This document shows, one piece after another, positions 17,715 through 26,676 of a stretch of 47,871 nucleotides of DNA; position 1 is the stretch's first letter; each line of letters begins with the position of its first letter. Under the pieces are notes generated by a model. The model had not been told where the DNA came from. It did no database searches and saw only the letters and a list, made by a program, of their open reading frames with translations. The position numbers and the translations under genes are program-made. Source of the stretch: Bacteroidales bacterium (GTDB taxonomy: Bacteria; Bacteroidota; Bacteroidia; Bacteroidales; DTGW01); NCBI GenBank assembly GCA_026416115.1, contig JAOAFU010000142.1, positions 1 to 47,871 on the forward strand, given 5' to 3'.

Positions 17715-19103
17715 CTATTTTCCGATGCAAAAGTTTTTGAATATGTTTCCTAAGATCTCGTCATTGGTTATGGTTCCTGATATAGACCCTAAATAATAAA
17801 GTATTTGTCTTAAATCTTCGGCAATAAGATCAATTGGGAGACCCGTGTCGAAACCTTCTAACATTCTCATTGCTGCCTCACGTGCATGCATGAGAGCTTC
17901 GTAATGTCGGGCATTTGTGATCACAATATCATTTTCTTCTTGCCTCATCGAACCTACACATTGAAGCAGATAAGCATGTAATTGATCAATGTTGATTTTA
18001 TTTTTTGCAGAAATAGCAATAATTGGAAAAGAAAAGTGATATTTAAGATTTTCTACAGATTTATGAATATCTTGTTGTTGAACACGATCGGTTTTGTTAA
18101 CTACAATGGCTAAAAACTGATTCTCCTGTAATGGAAGTCCAGAGATCATCTCTTCAATTGTTTTCGAACTCTCGTTTGGGTCGATAAGGTATAGTATGAT
18201 AGTAGCTTTTTGTACATTGCTTATAGTACGTTCGATACCCATAGATTCAATGGTATCGGTTGTATGTCGTATTCCTGCTGTATCGATAAATCGAAATAAA
18301 ACTCCTTCAATGTTTATAGTATCTTCAATTGAATCTCGTGTAGTACCCGGAATATCTGAGACAAGAGCTTTATCTTCGTTGAGCAACGTATTGAGTAAGG
18401 TGGATTTTCCAACATTGGGCCTTCCTATAATTGCTACAGGTACTCCTTTCTTAATCACATTACCATATTGGAACGAATCGGTTAATAATTTAATTTGGTC
18501 GATAAGTTTTACTAATATCTGCCTTAAAGCTTTTCTATCGGCAAACTCAACATCTTCTTCCGAGAAGTCGAGTTCGAGTTCGATTAAAGAAGCAAAATGG
18601 ATTAATTGCTCGCGTATCTGGCTAATTTGTTTTGAGAATTCGCCCCGCATTTGACTTATGGCAATTCTGTGGCTTGCTTTAGAGGTCGATTGAATAAGGT
18701 CGGCTACTGCTTCGGCCTGAGATAGATCCATTTTGCCGTTTAAAAATGCTCTGAGAGTGAATTCTCCCGGTTGTGCCATATATGCTCCACTTCTTAGCAG
18801 TAGTTCAATAATTTTTTGTTGAATATAATACGAACCGTGGCAACTAATCTCTACCGTATCCTCGCCTGTGTACGAACGTGGGGCCTTGAAAATTGAGATT
18901 AAGACCTCATCTATAATTCCATCCTGATCTTTTATCTTGCAAAGGTGTATGGTATGCGATTTATATTCACTAATTTTTTTGGGTAATTCGACAATTTTGT
19001 CGCAAATGGAAAAAGTATCTGGTCCACTTACTCGAATTACCGCAATGGCTCCCGTTCCTGCAGGTGTAGCAATAGCGCATATGGTAGATTCTCTGTTAAT
19101 CAT
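17715..19103 (-). CDS. mnmE: tRNA uridine-34 modification GTPase MnmE
   Basis: With MnmG it installs the carboxymethylaminomethyl group at the wobble uridine of several tRNAs. The 462 residues show the N-terminal folate-binding domain (T-I-C-A-I-A-T-P-A-G-T-G-A-I-A-V-I-R-V-S-G) and the helical domain. The G domain has P-loop G-R-P-N-V-G-K-S at 227-234, G-T-T-R-D, D-T-A-G at 274-277 and N-K-T-D. The C-terminal C-I-G-K contains the functional Cys. All family features are intact. The start codon lies 8 bp after the stop of the TonB-like gene, so the two are probably cotranscribed. Confidence 0.97.
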   Translation of the reverse strand: MINRESTICAIATPAGTGAIAVIRVSGPDTFSICDKIVELPKKISEYKSHTIHLCKIKDQDGIIDEVLISIFKAPRSYTGEDTVEISCHGSYYIQQKIIELLLRSGAYMAQPGEFTLRAFLNGKMDLSQAEAVADLIQSTSKASHRIAISQMRGEFSKQISQIREQLIHFASLIELELDFSEEDVEFADRKALRQILVKLIDQIKLLTDSFQYGNVIKKGVPVAIIGRPNVGKSTLLNTLLNEDKALVSDIPGTTRDSIEDTINIEGVLFRFIDTAGIRHTTDTIESMGIERTISNVQKATIILYLIDPNESSKTIEEMISGLPLQENQFLAIVVNKTDRVQQQDIHKSVENLKYHFSFPIIAISAKNKINIDQLHAYLLQCVGSMRQEENDIVITNARHYEALMHAREAAMRMLEGFDTGLPIDLIAEDLRQILYYLGSISGTITNDEILGNIFKNFCIGK

Positions 19104-19111
19104 ACTATATT

Positions 19112-19813
19112 TTAAATTTTTCGAACTAGATAGATTGGAAAATGATAAAGTTGCTTTACTCTTTTACCGTTTACAATACAAGGTTTCCATCGGGGAGAAG
19201 TAAGTAACGTTTCTTTTATTGCTGAATCTATAAGTGGATCAATTCCCGAGACAATATTTACTGAGTCGACATAACCTTCTTCGTTTACTAAAAAAACTGC
19301 TATAGCTCTTCCTTCTGATTTTCTTATTTTTTCGTTTATCGGATATTTAAAATTCTGCGAAAACCACATTCTAAAATTTAACATATTGCTCCCACATTCA
19401 AAAATACCCTCTTCTTCCTGTTTGTAAATTTCATTTTTACTATTAGCTAACGACGAATCGGGTGTTGATTTTTTTGTACTATCGCTGATAATTACGGTTG
19501 GTTCAGGGTATTGTTCTTGTTCAGGAAGTTGCTCTATTAGCTTTTGTGACTTTTGTTCTGGCAATTGTTCATTTTGTTTTAAGAGTTCGTCGATTGGAAT
19601 ATCGAGCAGTTCCATGGGTATTTGGGTTGGTTTTAATTTTACATGTTCAATTTTTATGTGCTTGTTTAACTGAATAAGCAAGGGTAATGTAAAAATTGTT
19701 ATAAAAATTACTATGCTAATAAGCAGGGCAATAATAGTGTACTGATAGTATTTTTTTCGTAGCACATAAGCGCCGTAGCTTTTGTTTCGAAATACCGATT
19801 CGTCGATAAACAT
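19112..19813 (-). CDS. TonB-like energy transducer
   Basis: 233 residues. It has a short cytoplasmic start, a membrane helix at about 28-50, and a Pro/Glu/Gln-rich periplasmic spacer (repeated E-Q-L-P-E-Q). The C-terminal TonB domain has F-K-Y-P-I-N, G-R-A-I-A-V-F-L-V-N-E-E-G-Y-V-D-S-V-N-I-V-S-G and S-P-R-W-K-P-C-I-V-N-G-K. Such proteins pass proton-motive force from ExbB/ExbD to outer-membrane receptors, but no ExbBD or receptor is coded here. The ATG at 19813 is used: an upstream TTG at 19846 lies beyond the -7 box at 19836-19843 and would not be transcribed. Confidence 0.88.
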   Translation of the reverse strand: MFIDESVFRNKSYGAYVLRKKYYQYTIIALLISIVIFITIFTLPLLIQLNKHIKIEHVKLKPTQIPMELLDIPIDELLKQNEQLPEQKSQKLIEQLPEQEQYPEPTVIISDSTKKSTPDSSLANSKNEIYKQEEEGIFECGSNMLNFRMWFSQNFKYPINEKIRKSEGRAIAVFLVNEEGYVDSVNIVSGIDPLIDSAIKETLLTSPRWKPCIVNGKRVKQLYHFPIYLVRKI

Positions 19814-19835
19814 GCGTTGTGACGGTAATTTGTGC

Positions 19836-19843
19836 CAAAGATA
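19836..19843 (-). promoter_or_regulatory. -7 promoter box for the TonB-like gene and mnmE
   Basis: Minus-strand TATCTTTG is a full TAnnTTTG match, 22 bp upstream of the ATG, which predicts a short leader of about 15-20 nt. Confidence 0.6.
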
Positions 19844-20076
19844 CAATTTCTTTACCTTTTATCATTGATGGTTGAGTATTGCGTGAAAATTTGAAAAAAA
19901 TAATTCTGACGGGTATATATTTTTTAAATTTTCTTTGGCATTTAACTAAATACTTAATTTGTTGTAATTTCTTTATATCGATTCAAGTTTCACATTTTGT
20001 CTCATTTTGTGGAAGTCATGACTATTTAATATTAGCCTTTTCAGTTTTTTTCGTAGTTCTTATAATGTTATAAAAA

Positions 20077-20108
20077 ATGAGAACCTGGCAAGATGGCCAG
20101 GTTCTCAT
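20077..20108. terminator. Bidirectional terminator hairpin
   Basis: ATGAGAACCTGGC and GCCAGGTTCTCAT pair perfectly (13 bp) around a 6-nt loop. A T-rich tract follows on both strands: CATATTTTTTTTC on the plus side, and TTTTTTATAAC in minus-strand sense. It mainly ends the CBM9-like gene on the minus strand, 21 bases after its stop. Confidence 0.85.
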
Positions 20109-20129
20109 CATATTTTTTTTCAGGTTAGT

Positions 20130-21101
20130 TTACTTTTTAATAATTTTTTGTGTGAAAGTTTTGCCGTTTTCAGCTGTTGCTTTAACAGCGTACAAACCTG
20201 CAGGTAGTAAAGAGACATTTACACTACCATTTGGTTTCGACGCTTTAAGAACCAATTTACCTTCGGTGTTGAATACTTCAATACTTTCAAGTGCTATATT
20301 TGAGGTAAATCTCAGCTCATTAACAACGGGATTGGGGTAAACCTTCCAAGCCGTGTTGCTGGTATTTTTGATAGCCGAACCAGGCAAAAGTGTTAATCTC
20401 ATAAGGGTATCGGCTTGGTTCCACTGAGCTCCTTCAATTGGTCCGCCAATATTTTCGCGCGAGGTAGAAGTGCCGTCAATGTCGTTTGCAATAACATTAA
20501 AGCCAACCACGCTATTATCGCCTATTTTATCGAGGGCTGCAGCTTCGGCGCTGACTGCAAGGTCAATAGCAGCTTCGATAATGTATCCACTACCCAAATC
20601 GTACATAGCAGCGGTAATAAATTCGGTACCATTCATAAAGCCACCTTCACTCCAACCTCCTTTGGTTGTGGCAGTTGGGTCGGCACTCGATTTGTTTGCA
20701 TAAGCCAAGCGAACTTGAGTCATCTCAGTCATGTCGGCTTTTGTCGAATTGCCTGGTGACCAGTAAATTTCCCAGCAGTCAACTTCCCAGTCGGCAAGTT
20801 GCAACTCGGCAGCCCTTTCTTGAGTCATCAGATCGTCGTCGTCGATATAACCAATAAAATACAAATAATTATCGTCCCATAACAATCTGAAGTAGGCTTT
20901 GAAATCCAGCTCATTAGGAGCCGACTTTCCTTTACCCCAATACCAAATGTTCATGGTGTCGGCTATTGCCCAAGCTGCATCTTCTTCACCGTCAATGGTA
21001 ATTGGAGTGGCAGTTTTTTTTACCGAAACAGCACGATTCTGTGCTATAGTTGTACCCACTAACAAGGCACATGCTGACAGGAGTAAATAGAGTTTTTTCA
21101 T
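20130..21101 (-). CDS. Secreted CBM9-like protein with T9SS type A sorting domain
   Basis: 323 residues: a Sec signal peptide (K-K-L-Y-L-L-L-S-A then T-T-I-A-Q), then a domain of about 210 residues like the family 9 carbohydrate-binding (CBM9/DOMON-like) group. That domain starts with I-T-I-D-G-E-E-D-A-A-W-A and has the core L-L-W-D-D-N-Y-L-Y-F-I-G-Y-I-D-D-D-D and E-I-Y-W-S-P. Acidic clusters fit a calcium- or ligand-binding beta sandwich. The last 75 residues are a type A sorting domain (W-K-V-Y-P-N-P-V to F-T-Q-K-I-I-K-K), so the protein is surface-exposed or released. In this family such single domains bind sugars or haem; no catalytic domain is present. The ATG at 21101 begins the signal peptide, and a -7 box lies just upstream. 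Confidence 0.88.
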   Translation of the reverse strand: MKKLYLLLSACALLVGTTIAQNRAVSVKKTATPITIDGEEDAAWAIADTMNIWYWGKGKSAPNELDFKAYFRLLWDDNYLYFIGYIDDDDLMTQERAAELQLADWEVDCWEIYWSPGNSTKADMTEMTQVRLAYANKSSADPTATTKGGWSEGGFMNGTEFITAAMYDLGSGYIIEAAIDLAVSAEAAALDKIGDNSVVGFNVIANDIDGTSTSRENIGGPIEGAQWNQADTLMRLTLLPGSAIKNTSNTAWKVYPNPVVNELRFTSNIALESIEVFNTEGKLVLKASKPNGSVNVSLLPAGLYAVKATAENGKTFTQKIIKK

Positions 21102-21127
21102 AGATCTGAATTTTAAGTTGGTTTGTT

Positions 21128-21135
21128 CAAAGTTA
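21128..21135 (-). promoter_or_regulatory. -7 promoter box for the CBM9-like gene
   Basis: Minus-strand TAACTTTG, a full TAnnTTTG match 26 bp upstream of the ATG. A second identical box lies at 21243-21250, farther upstream and possibly an alternative promoter. Confidence 0.55.
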
Positions 21136-21366
21136 GTTTTGAATTGCATTTGAAAAAGATGAAAAATGTAAGGTAGAATGAAACATATGTAACAGGAGGG
21201 AGAAACTTGTAAACGAAAAGTAGGGTAAATGAAAATTAGCTCCAAAGTTAAAACATGCAAATCGTAATGAACTTGCTTGAAAAATCGATTAATTATTTAT
21301 GGCCTATTTAATAAAGGCGAAGAAAACATATTTCAATTCAGGTTGTTTATATATAAAACATGCAAT

Positions 21367-21876
21367 ATGAGAAAATTAATATTCATTATTTTATTCTTTT
21401 GGTTGCATTTGTTCACAAATGCAGCACCCATTGGTTTGGGAGATAAAGCACCTGATTTTACCTTAAAAGATCAAAATGGCAATCCATTTAGGTTAAAAGA
21501 ATACATTGGCAAGAAGGTATTGGTAATTTATTTCTATCCGAAGGATGACACTCCTGGGTGTACAAAGCAAGCATGTTATTTTCGCGACCAGTATGAGGCA
21601 TTTACGGAAGCAGGTGCCATAGTAGTTGGTATTAGTAGTCAGGATGTTCAAAGTCATAAGGCTTTTGCTCAAAAGTACAACTTACCTTTTACCCTGCTTG
21701 CCGATGAAGATGGTAAAGTTCGTAAGCTTTATGGTGCTGGGGATGGTTTAATTCCAGGAAGGGTAACCTATGTTGTCGACAGGGAAGGCAAAGTAGTATA
21801 TATTTTTAATTCGCAGAGCGATGTAAAACGACATGTTGAGGAAGCTCTTCAGAAAGTTCGCGAACTAAATCGTTAA
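21367..21876 (+). CDS. bcp: Exported Bcp-type peroxiredoxin
   Basis: Reduces hydrogen and organic peroxides with thiols. The 169 residues begin with a Sec signal peptide (R-K-L-I-F-I-I-L-F-F-W-L to T-N-A-A), which most bacterioferritin comigratory proteins lack. The enzyme probably works in the periplasm, alongside the exported superoxide dismutase at the left of the window. The peroxidatic Cys65 is in T-P-G-C-T-K-Q-A-C, with Cys70 five residues later as the resolving Cys, and the catalytic Thr and Pro are present. The ATG at 21367 gives a proper signal peptide; a longer frame upstream adds unrelated sequence. Its 3' end overlaps the larE stop by four bases. Confidence 0.92.
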   Translation: MRKLIFIILFFWLHLFTNAAPIGLGDKAPDFTLKDQNGNPFRLKEYIGKKVLVIYFYPKDDTPGCTKQACYFRDQYEAFTEAGAIVVGISSQDVQSHKAFAQKYNLPFTLLADEDGKVRKLYGAGDGLIPGRVTYVVDREGKVVYIFNSQSDVKRHVEEALQKVRELNR

Positions 21877-22697
21877 CTTTCTACAGGTTTTATTCCAAAT
21901 ACCTTGTTGAAACTCCCCATTCTATAACCCAAGATATCTACAGTAACGTACTTGAAGCCAAAGGTGATAAAAGCATTGTGAATCTCCTCCGAAAGGGGTG
22001 GGGTTACTATTTGTGGTAATTGTGCAGGTAGAATTTCAATTCTTGCCAGATCGCCATGGCACCGAACGCGAATAGTTCGGAATCCTTTTTCGATTAAAAA
22101 TTTTTCTGCAGCTTCTACTTTAATTAAATCTTCTTTTTTTATCTCAGTATTATACGGAAATCGTGAATAAAGGCATGCATAAGCTGGTTTATTCCAGGTT
22201 GGAAGGTTGAGCATTTTTGAATATTCACGAATCTCGGCTTTGTTAAAATTTAGTTCGAGCAATGGACTAACCACTTCAAGTTCCTTCAGAGCTTTTTGTC
22301 CAGGACGATAATCGCTCTTGTCATCAGCATTGCTACCATCGAAAACAACCGGTATTCCCATTTTTCGGGCAAGGTTTATTATACTACCAAATTCCATCTT
22401 TTTGCAATGATAGCATCGATCGATGGGATTAAAACGGATATTTTCTTCAATCTCGTCGTTAAGCAGAACAATATGTTCGACACCTAAACTTTTGGCAATA
22501 TTCTTGGCTTCTTCTAATTCATATCGGGGAAATGAGGGTGCGTCCATAGTTATTCCAACTACATTTTCTGAGCCTATGGCTTCCTTCGAGGCAGCTAACA
22601 AGAAAGTACTATCTACGCCTCCTGAATAAGCCACAACAACTTTTGGATATTGGCGGATAAATTGCAGAAGATCATTGAATTTCTGGGGAGTTTCCAT
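21873..22697 (-). CDS. larE: ATP-dependent sacrificial sulfur transferase LarE
   Basis: In nickel-pincer cofactor synthesis LarE activates the dicarboxylated pyridinium and donates sulfur. The 274-residue protein has the PP-loop S-G-G-V-D-S at 25-30, F-P-R-Y-E-L at about 56-61, R-C-Y-H-C-K-K at 94-100, and A-C-L-Y-S-R-F-P-Y with Cys175 at the position of the sulfur-donating cysteine of known LarE proteins. LarB, LarC and a LarA racemase are not in this window, so the pathway is incomplete here. The upstream gene is divergent. The ATG at 22697 begins just before the PP-loop domain as in homologues. Confidence 0.9.
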   Translation of the reverse strand: METPQKFNDLLQFIRQYPKVVVAYSGGVDSTFLLAASKEAIGSENVVGITMDAPSFPRYELEEAKNIAKSLGVEHIVLLNDEIEENIRFNPIDRCYHCKKMEFGSIINLARKMGIPVVFDGSNADDKSDYRPGQKALKELEVVSPLLELNFNKAEIREYSKMLNLPTWNKPAYACLYSRFPYNTEIKKEDLIKVEAAEKFLIEKGFRTIRVRCHGDLARIEILPAQLPQIVTPPLSEEIHNAFITFGFKYVTVDILGYRMGSFNKVFGIKPVES

Positions 22698-22784
22698 TAT
22701 TTTTATTAAATTTAGTTTGTATTTTCTTAAACTTTTGTTAGGTACGAATTGTTCAAATAAACAGACCACTAAATCTAAAAAGTT

Positions 22785-23798
22785 ATGGCAAACTTACAAA
22801 CAAATTATTTAGGAATTTCGCTTCAAAACCCTATTATAGTTGGAGCGAGTAATCTGGTTGACAATCCCGACAATCTCAAACGTATAGAGGATAATGGTGC
22901 ATCGGCTGTTGTATTCAAGTCGCTCTTTGAGGAACAGATTCAATTGGAACAGTTGGAGTTTGAAGAAGCATTAGAAGAATACAACTATCGACATGCCGAA
23001 ATGACTACATTATTTCCACGTCTTGAACATGCTGGTGCCAAAGAACACCTTACAAAACTTGAGAAAGCTCGAAAATCTCTCTCGATTCCCTTAATTGGAA
23101 GCCTTAATGCAATACTTCATGAGTCGTGGGTAGAATATGCACGACAATTGGCAGAAACAGGAATTGATGCGTTAGAATTAAATTTTTATGCTGTTCCTAA
23201 GCGCATGGATGTATCGGCTGAAGAAATTGAAAATCAACAAATTGAAATTTTAAAATCGGTAAAAGGAGCAGTTGAAATACCTGTTAGCGTTAAACTGAGC
23301 TGCTTCTATACCAATCCGCTCAATTTTATACAAAAACTCGATAAAACCGGTGTCGATGGAGTGGTGATATTTAATCGTTTTTATCAACCCGATATTGACG
23401 TTCAACAAATAAAACATGTATCTTCACACCAATTAAGTACGCCTTCTGAGAACAAATTAGCTTTACGCTTTACGGGTTTATTATATGGTCATATTGCTGC
23501 CTCAATTTGTGCAAACGGGGGGATACATAGTGGTACCGATGTGGTTAAAATGATTTTGGCAGGTGCCGATGCTGTACAGGTGGTAAGCACTATATACCAA
23601 AATAAATTTGAACAGATAAACCGAATGATAACTGAGTTAAACCAGTGGATGGACTCAAATGGATTTGCTTCGATTAATGATTTTAAAGGTAAGCTTTCGA
23701 ACAAGAATATTCACGATCCTTTTGTTTATCATCGTGCACAATATATCGATCTTTTGTTAAATTCAGAGCATTTATTAAAGCGTGTAACCTTGCCTTGA
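22785..23798 (+). CDS. Dihydroorotate dehydrogenase-like FMN protein
   Basis: 337 residues forming a TIM barrel of the PyrD family. It starts with the family pattern T-N-Y-L-G-I-S-L-Q-N-P-I-I-V-G-A-S, and has the FMN/phosphate-site elements S-V-K-L-S, A-N-G-G-I-H-S-G-T-D-V-V-K and G-A-D-A-V-Q-V-V-S. The catalytic loop differs from true PyrD (E-L-N-F-Y-A-V-P instead of N-x-S-C-P-N). It belongs to the DHOD-like proteins that Bacteroidota carry beside a genuine pyrD; its substrate is not known to me. No pyrimidine gene is adjacent. A strong terminator follows. Confidence 0.85.
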   Translation: MANLQTNYLGISLQNPIIVGASNLVDNPDNLKRIEDNGASAVVFKSLFEEQIQLEQLEFEEALEEYNYRHAEMTTLFPRLEHAGAKEHLTKLEKARKSLSIPLIGSLNAILHESWVEYARQLAETGIDALELNFYAVPKRMDVSAEEIENQQIEILKSVKGAVEIPVSVKLSCFYTNPLNFIQKLDKTGVDGVVIFNRFYQPDIDVQQIKHVSSHQLSTPSENKLALRFTGLLYGHIAASICANGGIHSGTDVVKMILAGADAVQVVSTIYQNKFEQINRMITELNQWMDSNGFASINDFKGKLSNKNIHDPFVYHRAQYIDLLLNSEHLLKRVTLP

Positions 23799-23871
23799 TA
23801 TTTTTTGATTTTGAGTTAGAAAGTTAAGTAAGAGTATAAAATTTTATAACTTTACATATTCAATAAAAAAT

Positions 23872-23898
23872 TAAGGGGGCTTTCGTGATACCCCCTTA
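23872..23898. terminator. Bidirectional terminator between the DHOD-like gene and clpB
   Basis: TAAGGGGG pairs with CCCCCTTA around an 11-nt loop, followed by eight T on the plus strand and by an A-rich tract upstream (T-rich for the minus transcript). It serves both convergent genes. Confidence 0.9.
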
Positions 23899-23916
23899 TT
23901 TTTTTTAAATGAAGTT

Positions 23917-26526
23917 TTACGAGGAAACGGGTGCATTCATTTTTCTAAGGACTAAACCTTCGCCAAAGCTATCGACGAGCACGTAATCATTTTTTCCAAT
24001 TTTATCGGCAATAATCTGTCGCGACAATTCGTTGAGCAAGTGTTTCTGTATGAGTCGTTTAATTGGACGAGCACCGTAGTGTGGATCGTAACCATTTTCG
24101 GCCAGCCAGTCGACAGCAGCGTCGGAGATGTCGAGTGTAATGGACTGTTCGGCCATTTGTTTTTTGATAAGTTCAAACTGCATGCGAACGATATTTCTAA
24201 CATCGTGAATCGATAGCGGATTGAACATGATAATTTCGTCGACACGGTTTAAGAACTCGGGTCGAATAGTTTGACGCAACAGGTTCATCACATCGATGCG
24301 GATACGTTCGAGTATATGGTTGCGATTACTATCGTTCATTTCGCTTATTCCTTCCTGAATAATATGTGATCCGATGTTAGAGGTCATAATGATAATCGTA
24401 TTTTTGAAATTTACCACTCGCCCCTTATTATCGGTTAACCGACCATCGTCGAGTACCTGAAGGAGTATATTAAACACATCGGGATGTGCTTTTTCTATTT
24501 CGTCGAGTAAAACCACGGAATAAGGTTTGTGGCGTACGGCTTCTGTAAGCTGTCCACCTTCTTCGTATCCCACGTATCCAGGAGGAGCACCGACAAGTCG
24601 GGACACGGAGTGACGTTCTTGATATTCGCTCATGTCGATGCGTGTCATCATATTTTCGTCGTCGAAAAGGAATTCGGCAAGCGCTTTAGCCAGCTCGGTT
24701 TTACCAACTCCTGTTGTTCCAAGGAAGATAAACGAGCCTATTGGACGTTTGCTATCCTGGAGGCCTGCACGACTTCGTCGTACGGCGTCGGCAACGGCAG
24801 CAATGGCTTCATCTTGCCCTACTACACGTTTGTGTAGTTCGGCTTCGAGATTTAACAATTTTTCTCTTTCGCTCTGAACCATGCGAGTTACAGGTATCCC
24901 CGTCCATTTGGCCACAATTTCGGCAATGTCTTCAGCAGTTACTTCTTCCTTGATGAGCGGTTTGTCTCCTTGCAATTTATTAAGCTCATTTTGTAACTGC
25001 TCAATATTTCTTTGAGCCTCCTGTATCTTACCGTAACGCAATTCGGCCACACGTCCGTAGTCGCCTTGACGTTCGGCCTGTTCAGCTTCAAACTTATACT
25101 CTTCTATAGCCTGTTTGTTTTGTTGTATAGCCTCGACAATATTTTTCTCCTGCTGCCATTTCGAACGAAGGTGTTTGCGTTGTTCTTCGAGATTAGCAAT
25201 TTCGGCGACGATCTGCTTTACTTTTTCATCATCACCCTCACGTTTTAAAGCTTCGCGTTCGATTTCGAGCTGCTTTATTTTTCTTTCCAGGTCGTCAATT
25301 TCCTGGGGTACAGAATTCATTTCGAGTTTTAAACGCGATGCTGCTTCATCGATAAGATCGATGGCTTTATCGGGCAAATAACGATTGGTAATGTATCGAT
25401 GCGAAAGTTCTACTGCAGCAATGATAGCTTCATCTTTGATACGAACTTTATGGTGATTCTCATATCGTTCGCGTAATCCTCGAAGTATGGAAATTGCACT
25501 AAGCTTATCGGGTTCGTCGACAATGACTGTTTGGAATCGACGTTCGAGAGCTTTGTCTTTTTCGAAATATTTCTGATATTCGTTGAATGTAGTGGCTCCT
25601 ATTGCCCGAAGTTCGCCTCTTGCCAAAGCAGGTTTAAGGATGTTGGCGGCATCCATAGCACCTTCGGACTTTCCAGCACCTACCAAGGTGTGAATTTCGT
25701 CGATAAATAAAATAATCTCACCATCCGACGAAATTACCTCGTTTACAACGCTTTTAAGACGTTCCTCGAATTGCCCTTTGTAGCTTGCTCCTGCAATAAG
25801 TGCCCCCATATCGAGTGAGAAAATTTGTTTGGTTTTCAAATTTTCGGGAACATCGCCATTTACAATACGGTGAGCAAGGCCTTCGGCAATAGCTGTTTTA
25901 CCAACGCCAGGTTCGCCAATGAGAATAGGATTGTTCTTTGTACGACGAAGTAGAATTTGTATTACACGCCTTATTTCTTCGTCACGTCCGATAACGGGGT
26001 CGAGCTTTCCCTGACGAGCACGTTCGTTGAGATTAATCGCATATTTGTTAAGGGCATCGTAAGTGTCGTCGGAGGTATGAGAGGTAACTCTGCTTCCTTT
26101 TCGCATTTCGGCTATTGCAGCTTTTAGATCTTTCTCAGTCAGTCCAGCATCGCGCAACATGGTTGCAACTTTGTTCTGACTTGTTGCTAAACCATATAAA
26201 ATAGACTCCACTGCAATAAATTGATCTCCCAGCTGTTTGCTGTGTTCGAGCGCCTTTTGTAACGCTCGCGAAGCTTCGGAAGATAAATATTGCTCACCGC
26301 CGCTTACTTTAGGCAGCGATTCGAGCTCACGATCGAGCGCCAGGAAAAAATGGTGGGTGTTTACACCACATTTTTTAAGAATAAAATTGGTAACATCATC
26401 AGCTTTTTCCTGTAAACCTTTCATTATATGTACAGGTTCGATAGCCTGATGTGTTTTGTTTTCAGCAATTATTCCTGCTTGCTGAATCACTTCTTGTGCT
26501 TTTAGTGTAAAATTATTGAGATTCAT
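23917..26526 (-). CDS. clpB: Disaggregating chaperone ClpB
   Basis: 869 residues, the usual length. It acts as a hexameric AAA+ disaggregase with DnaK. Domains in order: N-terminal Clp repeats (about 1-145); first AAA+ module with Walker A G-E-P-G-V-G-K-T at 204-211 and F-I-D-E-I-H-T; the long middle coiled coil; second AAA+ module with Walker A G-T-T-G-V-G-K-T at 603-610 and [10 protein letters not shown]-terminal small domain. The middle coiled coil separates it from ClpA and ClpC. The ATG at 26526 (M-N-L-N-N-F-T) matches family starts; a 15-codon upstream extension is rejected. The upstream region has several ATTTTGTC octamers that may be stress-response sites. Confidence 0.97.
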   Translation of the reverse strand: MNLNNFTLKAQEVIQQAGIIAENKTHQAIEPVHIMKGLQEKADDVTNFILKKCGVNTHHFFLALDRELESLPKVSGGEQYLSSEASRALQKALEHSKQLGDQFIAVESILYGLATSQNKVATMLRDAGLTEKDLKAAIAEMRKGSRVTSHTSDDTYDALNKYAINLNERARQGKLDPVIGRDEEIRRVIQILLRRTKNNPILIGEPGVGKTAIAEGLAHRIVNGDVPENLKTKQIFSLDMGALIAGASYKGQFEERLKSVVNEVISSDGEIILFIDEIHTLVGAGKSEGAMDAANILKPALARGELRAIGATTFNEYQKYFEKDKALERRFQTVIVDEPDKLSAISILRGLRERYENHHKVRIKDEAIIAAVELSHRYITNRYLPDKAIDLIDEAASRLKLEMNSVPQEIDDLERKIKQLEIEREALKREGDDEKVKQIVAEIANLEEQRKHLRSKWQQEKNIVEAIQQNKQAIEEYKFEAEQAERQGDYGRVAELRYGKIQEAQRNIEQLQNELNKLQGDKPLIKEEVTAEDIAEIVAKWTGIPVTRMVQSEREKLLNLEAELHKRVVGQDEAIAAVADAVRRSRAGLQDSKRPIGSFIFLGTTGVGKTELAKALAEFLFDDENMMTRIDMSEYQERHSVSRLVGAPPGYVGYEEGGQLTEAVRHKPYSVVLLDEIEKAHPDVFNILLQVLDDGRLTDNKGRVVNFKNTIIIMTSNIGSHIIQEGISEMNDSNRNHILERIRIDVMNLLRQTIRPEFLNRVDEIIMFNPLSIHDVRNIVRMQFELIKKQMAEQSITLDISDAAVDWLAENGYDPHYGARPIKRLIQKHLLNELSRQIIADKIGKNDYVLVDSFGEGLVLRKMNAPVSS

Positions 26527-26560
26527 ATTGTTTTTCTTTTTATATAAAAACTTATTCAAA

Positions 26561-26648
26561 ATTTTGTCCATATTAATTTTGGTGACAAAATGACAAAAAA
26601 ATGATATAATATATTGATTTTAAATAACTAAATGTGTGACATTTTGTC
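26561..26648. promoter_or_regulatory. Cluster of ATTTTGTC octamers upstream of clpB
   Basis: ATTTTGTC occurs at 26561-26568 and 26641-26648. Its complement GACAAAAT is at 26584-26591, followed directly by GACAAAA at 26592-26598. The last plus-strand copy forms the near-palindrome GACATTTTGTC (26638-26648). Four related sites in 90 bases just upstream of a heat-shock gene look like a regulator-binding array. No matching known operator comes to mind. Confidence 0.5.
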
Positions 26649-26676
26649 TATAGCGAGTGTAAGTACGGCAAAATTT

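Noticed and set aside
18196-18654. A 152-codon open frame antisense to mnmE
   Set aside because: Opposite a clear mnmE gene; composition is that of a complementary-strand shadow.
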